From Ascidia mentula (Eukaryota > Chordata > Ascidiacea > Phlebobranchia > Ascidiidae), in contig OX387202.1 of assembly GCA_947561715.1 (NCBI GenBank), positions 19,915,001 through 19,979,000 of the forward strand: a stretch of 64,000 nt of DNA, read 5' to 3'. Below are positions 47,678 to 61,900 of this stretch, piece by piece. Within the stretch, counting starts at the first letter, position 1, and every line of letters begins with the position of its first letter. The position numbers were made by a program, and so were the translations under genes. Under the pieces are notes generated by a model, which ran no database searches, was not told the DNA's origin, and saw only the letters and a list, made by a program, of their open reading frames with translations.

Positions 47678-49637
47678 GGGTTTGTTGCGCGGAGGAAGTT
47701 CAAACGAGTTCACAAGGCGATCATCACAATGCAGAAATTCGAGAGAGGAAGAAAAGCAAGAAAATTATTCAAACTTCTTCTCGCAGAAAAACGAGAGAGG
47801 GAGAGAAAAAGGGCGGAGGCGACGATCGTCTTCCAGAAATACACGAGAGGGCGGGCAGCCCGGAAGATGTTTAAGGTAGGATGTTGCTGTTTTTGGATGG
47901 TTTCAATGCTGTTGGTAGTTTAATACAGGATTACACAACCCATGTGTGTCATATTAGTTGTCACATGCCAAACATTTGCGTGACCTCTTTTCAGTGATTG
48001 ATGCTTGCTGGCAAGGAAACTTGACGCAACATTGTTGGACAACATACTATCAATAAACACACTTGGAGTTTACGATTTTCTACTTAAAATACTAAATACA
48101 CCCAAAGCACTGTCACTTTGTGTAAAAAGTCATTGAGTGCATTTGCTGATACGATTTCCATGGCAACCTTCATGTTTACACCTTTACCATTGTTTAGATC
48201 CTGCTTGAAAAACACAGACAACTCAAGGCTCTTAAGGAACAAATGGAAAGGGAGAGGAAACAGAGGAAGGAACAGGTTTGTCCGTCCCTTACTTTCCTTT
48301 TACCCGCCAGCTTTTTTAAATTTAAAGGTCACAATAACATTGTGTAAGAATCCTGGAACAGAACGGTTTCCTCCACTTTTATGAATTTCCACATAAATTG
48401 TTTGGCTAATATTTAAAGTTTGACTTTGTGTTTGCAATAAGTTTGTTGAGGTTTCAAAAGTTGGGCGAATTGTTCTCAAAATTTAGGTTTTTTGAATAAA
48501 CTAAGGCAAGAAAATGGTTTCTGCAGGCGCGCTTGGAACGGGAAAGACTCGCGAGGGAGGAAGAAGAAAAAAGGCGAAGAGAGAAACAGGAACAAGAGGT
48601 GGTAAAAAAAACCTTAAAATTTTGTGATTTCCTTGCATAGAAGGAAAAGTTACCTTTCCTGTGTTGATTGTTTGAAGAAACCCAGACACCAAATTGCTTT
48701 AAATCTCAGCAATCTTATTTTTGCAGTCGAAATACTGAAAAGATTTATTTCAGCAATTGGTTGACATGTTTGTACAAGTAACACGAACAGTGCAATATTT
48801 TCTGTGTGGTAATCATTCCCACAATACTTGGCCACTCTCTGATTATCTGGTAAAATTTCCCCTCTCCAGCTGGCGAGAGAGGCTAAAATGGCCAGGGAAG
48901 CGACGTAGAACGGATTGGAGGAGGACGCTGAGGGTCTTCCTTCACCCCCACCGCCCCCACCTTGTGAAAAAATGTACAGCCCCCGCAAATCAATGGATGG
49001 CGAACACGTGGGTGCTTGTGTGTGCTACGTTTTTGTGAAACAAATCTTGATCTTTTAAACAAAATACTTGCTTTTTGGGTTGGTTACTTTCTAACACTTG
49101 GAACTTTTAATTTAATTGTTTCTTGGTTTCCGCCAGCAAGAGATTCAAATCATATTTATGTTGTAAAAATACAACTCGCCTATCTCTTCGGGCAGGAATC
49201 GGCTCTTGCGTCACCGACGCCGTCATAGATTCCGCTGACGTAGCCAGTGCTTACTCAACCGTGAACAAGAGGATGCTCTCATCCGGTGGAGAGGAGGAGC
49301 TTGATGATGCGGAACGGGAGGAGATGGAGAGGATCTTCCAACTTGAACTTGAGATCGCGCAGATGCATCGACGAAGCGAGGTCAGGGAGAGTCTAGCGCT
49401 GGAAGTGGTGAGAATAAGTGTTGTGATGTCATAATATGATTCAGAATACTGGAAGGTATTTAAGAACAATCTAAGTTGGCAAAAAAATAATCTGGTATTT
49501 TTGCAAAAAAAGAATTTTTGTTTGTTTTGCTGACTGTAATAATTTTTAATCAGGATCAACCTGAAGCAACCGATGAATTTGTAACGAACGTGGGTGAGGA
49601 ATATTACCCCGACGAGAAGGCAGACGAAAACAGAGGC
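47678..49637 (+). pseudogene. MYO10: Myo10 IQ motifs and coiled coil, orphan fragment
   Basis: Exons: 47678-47875 (IQ motifs GFVARRKFKRVHKAIITMQK and IVFQKYTRGRAARKMFK, which bind calmodulin-type light chains in myosin-X), 48198-48275 (charged coil ILLEKHRQLKALKEQ), 48527-48598, 48870-49007, 49196-49407, 49554-49637. Exon 48870-49007 has an in-frame TAG (GCG ACG TAG) where copy A has GAG. Exon 49196-49407 is one base shorter than in copy A. Identity to copy A ends inside the last exon at about 49637 (after AACAGAGG), right before the upstream region of Myo10-C. With no head upstream and no tail downstream this is a relic. Confidence 0.82.
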
Positions 49638-49945
49638 TGTAATTTACAGACAGCCATTTACCAGCACTTTCTACAGTTAATTAAGATAACAGTGAAAATG
49701 TTTGGAAACAATCCATTATTTGTTTCCAGCTAAACTTGTCACTATAAAGAACCTGGCAATCGATTATACCGGAATTAAGCCACGTTAATTAGTGCTTTTG
49801 CATAATACATGGAACCTGTGCTACTTTACTTAATCATCAAATGTTGGTTTACAGCATAGGTAATAGGCCGAATGCAATGCATGTTTTTATCATTTAGTTT
49901 TTGACATAAGTTCAATTCAACCAGCGAACGGATTATTCGCGAACA
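49638..49945 (+). promoter_or_regulatory. Upstream region of Myo10-C
   Basis: About 300 bp lie between the end of the orphan fragment and the ATG of Myo10-C. The promoter or trans-splice acceptor of Myo10-C should lie here, but I cannot point to a definite TATA box or initiator. Confidence 0.35.
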
Positions 49946-52900
49946 ATGGCCGAATCTGACGTCACAACAGTGGTAAGTGTTCTATTCATACATTATTCAA
50001 ATATATCAAAACATTCTATTGCGTAAATATGCTTTTACTCGCCCACCTTTAAAACAACACAGCATTCGGTATCATAGAGTGCATTGTTACGTCACACACG
50101 TGGGTTTGTGATGACCGGCCCGAGACAAGCGGCGTGGAGGCAATTTCTCCTAGCTGTGTTGAAGGCACTTGGAAGTGCTTGAACGTTTGTGACCAATTGT
50201 TAAGTAATGTTTGTAAGATCCTGTGAAATACTTACATATGAAAGTTGACTGGACTCACCAGTTGCTTCAAGTCAATAAAGTCAATACAAAGTAAAATGCA
50301 CTTTAACTCTGAAGAAAAATGTTAATTTATTCCAAACAGACTTGATATTTATTGCAACAAATCATTTTAACATCAATAAATATCCTCGAAAGTGTAGCTC
50401 AACTCTACATAACAAACCATCGGCTGCACATTTAATATATTGAGTTCAAATGTTCTTTTTTGACATCATGTAGTTTGTATATACTGAAACCATCTGTTGT
50501 AAAGCAGGGCGGAAGAGTTTGGTTGGTGAATGGTTCAAACGCAGACGAATGGACGCCGGCTGTGGTTGTTGAATGCGACGGTGTGGAGGTTGTGTACAAG
50601 ACTGACTATGGAGAGGTAGGCGGTACTATAAAAAAGCCTGAAGCAATGTTTCGTTCGTTATGTTGAATAAATTTATTGTGGTATTTTTGTAAATGAACTT
50701 GGGTCGTCATGGCACCAACAGAAGGGACAAAATGGGGTCGCGTGTTTAATGTGTTTATGTTGAAATAACTGTACAGTACTTTACTGGTTTAAAATTTTAA
50801 GTTAACCGTAAGTTTATGTGGAACAAGCACTTCCGCAACCGCCGTGACCGCAAACAAGTCCTTTGCGAACCACAACGTACATAACTTACAACCCAACAGT
50901 TCCACAAAAACCAACCAGCACTCACCAGACACTTGTTGTCGTTACTGTTTGCTGAGCGGCTGTGACTCAGCGTGGCTTCCTTTGACGCAATTCTGTACCT
51001 TGGTTCTTGTTTACGTTTCGGACCGATCGCATCCCTAACAAGTCGGCGATCGCAATGTTTCTCTCGTGTCTGCGCTACAGCCCTGCTGATGACCAAACAT
51101 TTCTTAAATCACGTGTCTTTACCCACTTGTAAACCGGGCCATGAGTCATTATTGCAACTCGCTACAGAAAGGACGCCTTAACCTCATGATGTATTGATGT
51201 ATTGATATTCGGAAAAACGGCCTTCGGTTGATCTATGGTTAAGTTTATCTGGCGCGCCTTGAAGATCGGTTGAGCGTGAAAATAATGCCTGCGTTTAACC
51301 GGTCAATGTTGCACGAAAAGTTGTGGTCACCTGGCTTAAACCACGAAGCAGGCATTAAACCTTGCTTTAACTAACTTTAGTTTGTTACAAATGCATTGGA
51401 AATTCCTGAGAAACATTTACAACATTCTCGTGGCAATCACGTGTTTCTCGGTTGAAAGAGTGGGAGGTATTTTACTTCCTCCTATAATACAGGTAGTTAC
51501 AGTTCTTCTTGCCATGTGAGTTTGACATTTGCCGAAACTTACTAATGCTTGCCAAACATTTGCGAGCCGTTTGTAAGGGCGATGTCCTGAATATGTTGAC
51601 AAAGAAAGTTCATTGAACAACAATTTGTGACGAAAATATTTTCAAACATTGAAAATCAGCTCCCTTGCCATTTTCAAACCGATGGCGTACCCAAGTTGTC
51701 ATGCGTGCCTTACGATGTTGTGCACCCTGTCCTAACTGTTATGCCACAAAATATGTAGCTGTGGAAGTAACCGATATATAGTACCGGCCGGCCTAGCAAC
51801 CCTAGCACAAACCTTCACCGCTCCGTTGTAAAAAAGACTGAAAGTTTTGGGCAGACTTCATGGCTTTGGGCAGTTTCTTTTCACTGTAGTACAGGAGTAA
51901 TAATCACAATCGAGAGGTTTTCTTTGGGGCAAAACCAAGGTCGTGGAAAGTTTTGCCGCCTGTCTAATACGTTGCTCTCATCCGCCATTCGAAAAGATAC
52001 GTGCGAAAGTGACGTCACAAAACTGATAACTTGGCGTTTTTAAAGGGAATGCAGAATCGTTTGCGTATTATTGGATTGGTAGAAGATGAATGGTTCTACT
52101 GCTGGGGAAAAATTGTTTTCTTTGCCAAAAAAGGTGACATTTTCAGCGTCACGCACAGAGCTTGTGTATTTCCTGCAACTTAGCTTCCCTGAAAGCTTTA
52201 ATGCCGCTCAAACTTACTCTGTTCTCCTGCACAATTTCTCAATGCTTTCGATTTACACAAGATTTCAATGCCCTTAGTTGAAGCCATTGTTGTGAGTTTT
52301 GCGTTGAAACGTTTCCTGATACTTAGCGACTTGAAACACCGGTGAAAGGATTTTGGCTCCCGTCGTTTTGTACGTCACAATGGATGTAGAACTCCTCATT
52401 CATTTCAGGACAAGGAGCTTTGCTGAAACAAAAAATTCCCGGTTTAACGGCAGCAGGCAACGATCTCAAGGCTGATTCACGAGGAAATTATCTTTTTTAT
52501 GGACTCATTACTTGATGAATTGATCCATCCCCATGTCTTTTAAATTTTCTACAAAACATATTTTTATTTTGTTCCATACTTGCAGTTGAACCGACATATT
52601 GGTGTTTAACCACGAGCTAAATGCCTTTAGTTGATAAACTATCTTTACTGTCTCTATATCAGTGGTTCCCAACCTTTTGTGGATGGTGACCCCCTATATT
52701 GATTTAAACTAACTTGCGACCCCCACCATTTTTTTTCCAACAGCAATATCAATCAAAGTGCATTTTACAGTATATCATTTATTGGCAATCACTTTGCTCC
52801 ATAAGACGGCTGACTTGCAACTTCATAGCCACGTTTGAAATCCGTGGTTGAGTATTTGACAACGCTAAAATCTGAAAACTACCTCCCAAGTCAAATCTCT

Positions 52901-55900
52901 GACGTTTCAAACCGGCTTCATGACGTTTGAAGAATTCCTAATCTTTTTTTCACGTGTTGGGGGTGCATGGTGTGTAAATGGCGGTTTAATTTAGACGGCT
53001 TGATTCAGCACTGCACCACGTTGCACAAGACACACGGAGGCTTTTCAGTGCAAGTGCAGATGTAAATTCAAACTTCAAATATTCTTCAACATATTTACGC
53101 TTCTTCTCCATGACCAGAGTTAAAGAAAAACACTGCACCTTGATATCTCACTGCTACTTACAACTGAACGCCCTAAACTGCTTTTGATACTTTCATTGTT
53201 GATGACAATAATTGCTGTGATGTTTCAATGACAATGCCTGTGCACAATGTTGGTGGCACATAGCCTACTGCTTATCGTCCCTGACAAGACAAAGCGATAG
53301 TAGGCCCAACTAGTTGTAGCCTACCGGTATGTGTTGTAACAAGTTATGAAAACATCACATATATGTCGCGACCCACAGATAGCCTTCCCGCGACCCCCTT
53401 AGGGGTCGCGACCCCCAGGTTGGGAACCACTGCTCTATATGAACCATGGGCGGAAAAAAATACCCCCTGCAAACAGGGTGTACACACTGTTTCAACTTGT
53501 AAGGTCTTATAAGTGCAGCTGTTGACTGTGGCCAACGAATCGACGTTGACCGAAAGGTACCACAAAGTGGAAATCTGTGTGCCTGCTAGTGTAAAAGCTT
53601 GCGCAGTGCCACAGTCAATAAGCTGCACTGCCTAAATTAAAGTGTAAACATTACATGCTTGTTGCAATAGTAACATGACCTGCGGTCAGCTTAATTGGGA
53701 ACTACAGTATACAAATGCATGTGATCAAGGGTATTTTGTGGATGTTTTAAAAAAAACTGTTGGATTTATTTTAGGAACAACGAAAGTGGGTTTCGGAGGT
53801 AACTGGGTCTGATGTGAAGCCGATGAATGGAGTCAACGATGGAGTCCCGGACATGGCGAAACTCTCCGAGTTGAACCAAGCTACTATTCTATGCAATCTG
53901 AACACCAGATATCAGAAGAACGACATTTACGTAAGAGCTTACGTTTTTACAAACAAGATGTGTTTATAATTTGTACCTTGGGTGGGGTTTGATTGAGAGT
54001 GATTTGGTTTTGCATTTGGGCTGAAAATGATCGCGATTATTGTCGCAAAAGTTGATTTGTGCGACCGACAGAATTGCCTTCGTTGAGTCTCCACACCCTT
54101 AGTTCCTCATATCTTAATTGCAGTGAATAATTTGCGCCTGTGTTTCCTGCGCTTCAACCCGATTGTGATAAAATGAATGTTCGCTCTGCAACACAAAAAC
54201 ATAACATTTTAAACGTTATTAAAGTTTCATAAAATTATCCACCCGGTGTTAATCGCACTTACTTTGCATAAAAATTTAAATAAAAATTTACATAAAACAC
54301 GCATTAATTTTGGCGCACTGAATGAACGTAAAAGTTTATGCCGAGTAAAAAGGGTTTGGTTCTCGGTTAAGGTTTTGTTGTGGTTTCGGATGTGTGTGAT
54401 TGTGTTGGAATATTTCGGTGGAAGTCGAGGATCTTTGTCTGTGGATGCAAAAGTACAAAGGGTTTTGTCAACCTGAGGTTTTGGTTTTGTTTTCCCCGAG
54501 ACATTTGGTTATATGATGTATGTTAATAGCCGAAAACTAATTTTAACTTTAATCGTTGGGTTGTTCGTTCAACGTCTGTTTCACATTTTATGTAAACAAC
54601 GACTTGGGTGTTTATCGATTTGTTTCAACACAAAACACAAATCACGAACGGATTAACCTCGAGAACCGCCAGCGTTACGAACAATTTGTTGCAATATTTT
54701 CGCGTGAACGAACGCTCAAGTCACGTGATCACTTTTCACACGTCAGTTAAGCTATCAATTCCACACATTAACGTCACCGAATGCGCAACACACGAACCTT
54801 GACAGATTGACGTAGCCCGGGGAAGGGTTTACGCGCACTTACCTCATATAATTACCTGGGAAGTGGAACCGTCTTTAACACCACACATTTGAAGACGCAT
54901 TTTCAAACGACCCATCTTATGTAATTAACGATGCTGCGTTAAAGCTTCTGAGTAATCAGAATTTTTTCCCTAGTTTGAAGTGATTTAATTGATTTGCTGA
55001 GACGATGCCCCAACAAATCGGTTGAAATTGATTCAGTGTTTCTGCGAACATCACTCAGACATAACACGATTCACGCCAAAGCTTCACAACATAAACGGAC
55101 GAATATCAAAGCAAATTATTGACCATGCAAAAGCGAAAAACCTCAACCTTCGTATAATGCTGAACCCGCTCATTGTTTTTGTACCACTTTCATATTAGGG
55201 GTTTCCATCATTTTAATAACCGAAAGCAGCCGTGCTCGAATCATTAAATCCTGTGTTACGTCATCAGTGATGACGTATAAACCTTGTTGCGCAGACCTAC
55301 ATCGGTTCAATCCTAATCTCTGTGAACCCTTACAAACGCCTCCGACCTCTACTCCGACGATGTTCTGGCGAAATACAAAAACAAGGACCTTGGAGAGGAA
55401 CCTCCACACGTGTACGCTGTATCCAATGAGTGCTACACGTGCATGTGGAAGAGGGAGGAAAATCAGTGTGTGCTCATCAGGTGGGTGGACTTGAATCCCA
55501 TGAGAACAAGTAAAACATCAGGAGGTTTGTTAACGATCTATAGGAAATGTCAGCCCTGGGGTTGTTTCGGTTGAAAATGGTTTGAACATTTATGTGAGGT
55601 CGTTGGGGGCAAACTTTTATAAAGAAACGAATCGTTTTTTTTATGCATATCCCGTCTCATACTCATGTCGATAGTTTGAAAAGTTTGAAAACGCGTTACC
55701 TCCGCTCCCCTGGGTCCGGATTTAAATCCAATCCACATCACCACAGAACGTCATGCGATTATTTCCATTATAAGCAGATTTAAACGAAAGATTTTTTCCC
55801 GGAACCCGGTTTCCACCCCACAAGCGCATGGTGCATATTTGGCGCCGAATCATGTTTAGCATTTTCCGGTAATGTGTGACGTGGCAAATTAGCTGACCTT

Positions 55901-58900
55901 TGATTGGCTTAACAGTTGCCATGGCAACAGGTCACGACTGAGTTTAGTTTGGTGTTTGAACAAAAATTTTAAAATTGGATGATTTGGAGATTAGCGCTAA
56001 ACATGGACATGCGTGTATTTAAACACTTGATGTGAACGCACGGCGTGTTTCGGGGAAAGGTTTTGGTTAATTGCAATTAAATAAGGTTTAAAGATTGATT
56101 TCTATGTTGTATTTCCCTCAACAACCACAGGCGTAACTCAAACGAACGTTTAAACAGAATCCTGTTTAAAACATTTTGGAAATCTTATCTATTGTAATCG
56201 AACGCAAGCGAATTGTTTTGGAAATCTTCAAATTAAGTTGACGGACGAGTTGCTGGGACTGCAACTCAAATTTTCCTGCTTTTAGTGTAAACACTTTTTC
56301 GTTATCGCTCCTGTTCATCCTAAAATTGTAACCGAGCACTTGTCTGTGACGGCGTAAACTGACAAATTGTTCCCTGCTCATCAAGTACAGCAGAAAGTGA
56401 CTCGCTAATTGACGTTAATACGGTTACTATGACAACCGAGGGACACTTGCGAAAGGAACCAACATTTTACCACGGCTGAAAACTTTTTGGAAACACTGTT
56501 GCGTGGCCTGTGTTGTTGCATTCAACTCGTATCGTTACAAACACGTGTTATTATTCTTGTCTTTCGTTGTTACTGAAACAACGTTGACAAACGTAACAAT
56601 ATGCTGACGTCAGACGTGACGTCAAATTTACGTGGTTCTGTTTTTTAATTGCTTCAGGAATTATGAGAGTTCATTGACAGTTTTTTGGCCGTTTCGCCTC
56701 ATGTTGTATTCTTTTGAGATTGGACCGAAGGAACTCGATTCCAACAACATTTCAAATTTCTCTGTATCTCGGTCTTCGTGACGAAAGTGCGTCAGTGCCG
56801 GGTATTCCCCCATTATCTTCTGTGCCAAATTTCGGGGAAATTTGAGTAAAGGAAAAGCAACAGAATTTTCCAAATGCCATATGAATGTTAGGATTCTTCA
56901 GTGCGAATTCGTTGCCTTCGAATCACTTTTTGCACCAAAGTTTTGCTGAATGTGCGTGTATTTATTTATTGCAATAACGCAATGCAATGTAATGACTTGT
57001 TCGCGACAATTGACAGCTTGGTGTCGCGGCGCCTTCCTCGCCCTTGTGTAAACTCCACCAAACATGACCATATACATGTAGCCCAAAGGCCCAATAATAA
57101 CCCCTGATATCGGTATAACCTGAGATAACCCCGAAACAATATTTTTCAACCTTTTGTGTGACCTTTAATAACCCGAATATTTTATTCAGCGGAGAAAGTG
57201 GAGCTGGAAAGACGGAAACGACCAAATTCATGCTCAGTTATCTCTCCCACGTCAGCCGAGCTTCCAGCAAGACAGAGTGAGTTTAACCTATGACGTCACG
57301 GCATGTGGAAATTTATGAATGGGGAAACTGGCAGTAGGTTTTCAATGGCGTTTGATCCCGAATGCCTGGGGTGCTTGGTCTATATGAGTTGTCGGCGCAT
57401 GAATTTTTCCGATAACTAATCTGTGAAAGTTGTGTCTTCCAACGTACAAGATTGTGGGACAATAAAAATTCTGCTTCGAGCTTTTGGTTATAAGTAAAAA
57501 TTATCTAAACCGTTGTAACCGGGCATGAGGTTTCACTAAATCATCGCTCAAAGAACGATTGACCTTTCGTGACCCCTGCCGTCTCAAACCCTGTTCCATT
57601 TTTTTTCCCAACAGACCATCAAAGGACAACGGGCGTTCGATCGAGCAGTCCATTCTTGAAAGCAGTCCATTACTCGAGGCTCTCGGGAACGCGAAAACCG
57701 TGTACAACAATAATTCGAGTCGGTTCGGAAAGTTTATCCAGCTTCTCTTCAGTGAGGCTGGCCAGATCAAAGGGGCTCGGATAACTGATTGTATCCTTCT
57801 GTGTCTATATGGGACTGCGCTGATATTGTTAGGGACTTGGGTTGATATGTTGGGATTAAAGGATCTAGGCCTGGTTACCTCGGTTAAAGTCGGTATCAAA
57901 GGTGGTCGAATAATCTTATCAATGGTTGTAGGCCAACCTTAGCATAAATACATCCGGTTGGAACTCAAATAGTCTCTAATATTGTAAGAGACTCAATGCC
58001 TTTCTTGCTGGTTCGTATTTACCAAGATGGCTGATAACCGTCTGTCGGCACCTCCCTGTCTGTACCAAAACCAGGGACATTTTGCACTTTTTTAAATCGG
58101 AAACACCGCTGGCGAACTTGGAAAGTTTCAATGTTTCACCCCCAGCGAACAACTATCTGGCGACCATGTTGTTGTTTATTACATCACTATAGCTTAAGCA
58201 GTTTCTTGTCGCACCAATTTGGAAGGTTTTTCCAATATATAGTTTTTTGTAAATTGCTTTCACTTATGTCCGTGCTCTGGGTTGTTGCCTGGCTCGTCTA
58301 AAGTCGCCAGTCTTGGTTGGAAAACCCCCTATAATACCAACATTATGAACGTCACCATTGTCACCTGGCAAGGATAAAGTCGCCGTAAAAAACATTTCAT
58401 GTAATTTAAAATGGAACAAAACTATGTATTTATCGCCCCTTAACCCCCTGTGATGTCCGCGAACCCCAGATCTCCTTGAGAAGGTAAGGTTTTCAGAGTT
58501 TTAAAATATTATAGAAAGACATTGTAATATTTTATATTTATTTGAAAATATTTTGAAACCAATTCAGTTCAATCGTGCAAAATACATAAGGCGTATGATG
58601 TATAAGACCGATGACGAGGTCTTCATATTTACATAAAATTATAAAAAAACACTCCAATTATTTTGATATCGTTAGTGGTTTTGTTCGACCGCAGAAATTT
58701 ATTCGAAGTTAAATTAACACTTATCTCGTGCTGCAACACCCTAACGTTTGTCACGGCTCGCTCTCGTTTATCGACGCCGACGAACTTTTATAACTGAAAC
58801 GTGACGTTATAGTATTGTGCTTACGTCATCACAGCATAGAGTCGTCCGTCAGAACCCCGGAGAGAGGAATTATCACATTTTTTATCAACTCGTCCGCGGT

Positions 58901-61900
58901 CTTTCTCAAGATGAAAAAGGTGAGGCTGCTTTGCATGAAATAACTAAAAACACGAAATAATCTCGTGATATCTCGATGGATTGTTTTTAATGTATGACGT
59001 CATGTTTATGCCGAACGAACGGTTAAGGCAACAATTAAACAAAAAAAACCTTGGGGTATCTTTGCTGGGACAATTTAACCATTTTGCAAATACTTGCAGA
59101 CAAGTTGCACTTGGGTGAACCCGCCAACTACCACTATCTCAACCAATCAGGATGCGACTCCGATCCTACCCTCGATGACGTCAAAGACTGGGAGCAATTA
59201 GAGGTACTTCCCCTAGATTAGGACTGTTTGAAAACAAATTGTCTAATTTAAGGCGGTTCTTTCTTCGTGTTTGACCATTAGAAAGCACAGATATATATAA
59301 TACTATTTTCAATGTTTTGCGACTCCTTGTTCTGTGTGGTGAATATATTGACTTATAAACGTGTTTATAAATAAACAAAACGAGAATAACCGACCTGTGC
59401 TAATTTTGCAATTCAATTGAAACCACGATCTTGAATTCAAAACGAATTGACACCTCGGATCAAATCCTTTCTGAATTAGAAGCCGCAAGGCTTTATATAT
59501 CCACAAACACCAGTAATGCAAATTCGCAACAGAATAAACTAAACCCGATACTTGCGGAAATCACGTGACAAGGATCAAATCTTTCAATTGTCCTCCCGCG
59601 TAATTTGAAACCTGTTTTTTTCCTGAAACCGTTTCGTCATTCCGTGGCCGTAGACCACGTGCTGGTCCCTTTACTAAAATACGTGTTTTTTAATTCATAT
59701 AACAAGAGAAAAAAATGTTGCTCGGTATTCCGATCAAAATGTCTGCTTTGTGGATACTTTTGCGTGCAAAATTACTGATTTCCAAGCAATGTTCCAAGCA
59801 TTCTTCACAAAGTTTATGTTGATTTGTGAATAAATCTGGTCATGTGACTTTGAGTCGCACAAAGCTTTGATTTCGCATGTATTTCCATCAAAAAAACCGT
59901 CACAGTTAACATCACTAATGCACCAGAAGTAGGCAACAAATTGTTTTAATCCAAATCAGTTCGAAAGCAAGTCCTGGGTTATACTTTATTACCGAATGTA
60001 AATTGTGCTTTTACATCACTTACAAAATATATGTTTTGAATATCGTTCGTAGATAACAATATAAGCCTCGGTGTAAAAAGAATCGTGAGGTCGAACTTCC
60101 CCAGCAAGTTGCAACTTATTTCGTGTCGACCTTATTTGATCGCTTTTCATTCACACGCTATCTCTAGTTCGGAAATGATGACGTCACAATACCACGCCGG
60201 ACGTGACAAGGCCTAAATGTTTTCGTGCCAGTTTGTTACGTCACAGTGATGAATTATCGTTAAATTTTTATTGTTTGGAGTTGGGGACATTTGATGCGAT
60301 GAACTTTCGAGCCAGCGCTGTTTTAAAACTCGGAATCATGAATTGCTGAACTGTTGCAAATGCAGGCTTTGCCATGGATGGTTTTCACGACCCGAAAAGC
60401 TACATATTTTCATAAGAACAAATATCAACCCCTTAACTTTCCCTTCTTCGTGTTTAGCAAGCGCTCAAAACGATTGGTTTCAAAGACGGCCAACAGCAGG
60501 ACATGAAAAGTGTGCTTGCTGGGATTCTCCAACTTGGCAATGTTGCTTTTGCCAACGCTGGTGGTGCCCAAGTCGTTGATGTGGACGGTAAGTCTTTCTT
60601 TCTTGTATGTCTTATACAATTACACATGTATAACTAATTGGTCAGTACCCAACATTTCAACATAGTGTTACACGGGTATCAGTGCTTTAATAATTTGTAT
60701 CACAAAGTTTATCTATAAGCATTGGTGTTTATCCTGCCTTTGTTGGTGACCCCGATGTTCGACCAAATTTAACCACGGACGTAAACACTTGGTTTCTTTC
60801 TTTGTTCTCTGCTCCTTATTTATTCCTTGGGCGTTTGCCTTCTCTCAATCACGTCTTTCGAAATTTAACGATGGTCGGATATCTTTGATTTTGTACGTTT
60901 TAACCTAGACCACTCAACTCAAGCAATCCGTTTCCTTGCTTGTTTTAAGTTTAGTTTCCTATTATGTAAACTACTTTCGTTTCCTCCACTTTGTAACATA
61001 GGAAAAGCGTTTCTTCCACCGGATATCTTGCCAGGTAAACGTATTGCTGGTTGTAGGCTGTAGCTGTCTGTAGATGGAATCATCCGCATGCTTTTAATTA
61101 ACTCCCAAGTTAGCCAACACTAATTTGCAACAACATGTAGAATGTGCACTAAATCCGATCACCGCAACTAATATTCCCGTGAGTAGGATCCAGGAGGTTT
61201 AGTTTGTCTTGCAATGAAGCATTTGTGGTGACAACTTCGCGATAAACATAACTAAAACGAAAAATATTGTTCGCTGGATGGAAAAGCCAAACAATAAACC
61301 TTTTCGTGTTGTTTTGAATGTTTCATATTTTAATTTTTAGAGTTGAATCTTCTGCAAAAACAATTTATGTAAAATAAGCATGGGGTCCTGTAGTTATCAC
61401 GTTAAATCAAATACCTCACCACGGTATGTTGTATTCAGACTCAAGTGCATGCTCGGTAAAACGTTCACATCTAATGGTTTGTGTCTTATCTAATATCACG
61501 GCCACAAGCATGTGTAGTTGTTTGTGTGTAGACAACTTTGTGTGGTTCATTTAGAAGTAATGTAAACAGATCTTGGATTTCTGCCTACTTTGTGGTAAAA
61601 GCTTGCTGTGAAAACTGTGAGTCATTTAATTCTTAACGTAGCGAGAATAAAGATTCAATAATATGTGCTGTGGAAAGTCGTGCACTTTGCGTGTGTTGCG
61701 CAGATCCAGTGTAAAGTAATACAGACTCCCATAGCTTTCATATTCAGGAACTTACATTTTGTCCCTGCAGTTGTTGAGAGAACGTCCAAGTTGCTCGGGA
61801 TCGACAGTGAGAGGTTGGAGGCGGTGATGAAAGAGAGGACGATGAAGTTGAGAGGTGAAAACATAACCTCACCGCAAAGCGTGGATCAGGTAGATGAGAC

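Larger units (their letters stand above)
24912..47685 (+). repeat. Segmental duplication, unit B
   Basis: Partner of 4250-24905. The left edge is a clean joint in the middle of a PH3 exon (about 24907-24914). The right edge passes into the intact IQ exon at 47678. The content order is the same: Myo10 tail, receptor on -, USB1, LINE relic. It may be a true tandem copy or the second haplotype joined by the assembler. Confidence 0.88.

Noticed and set aside
57559-57942. 127-residue open frame spanning a motor exon
   Set aside because: Only 57615-57790 is exon; the extension past GARITD runs through the donor GTATCC into intron.
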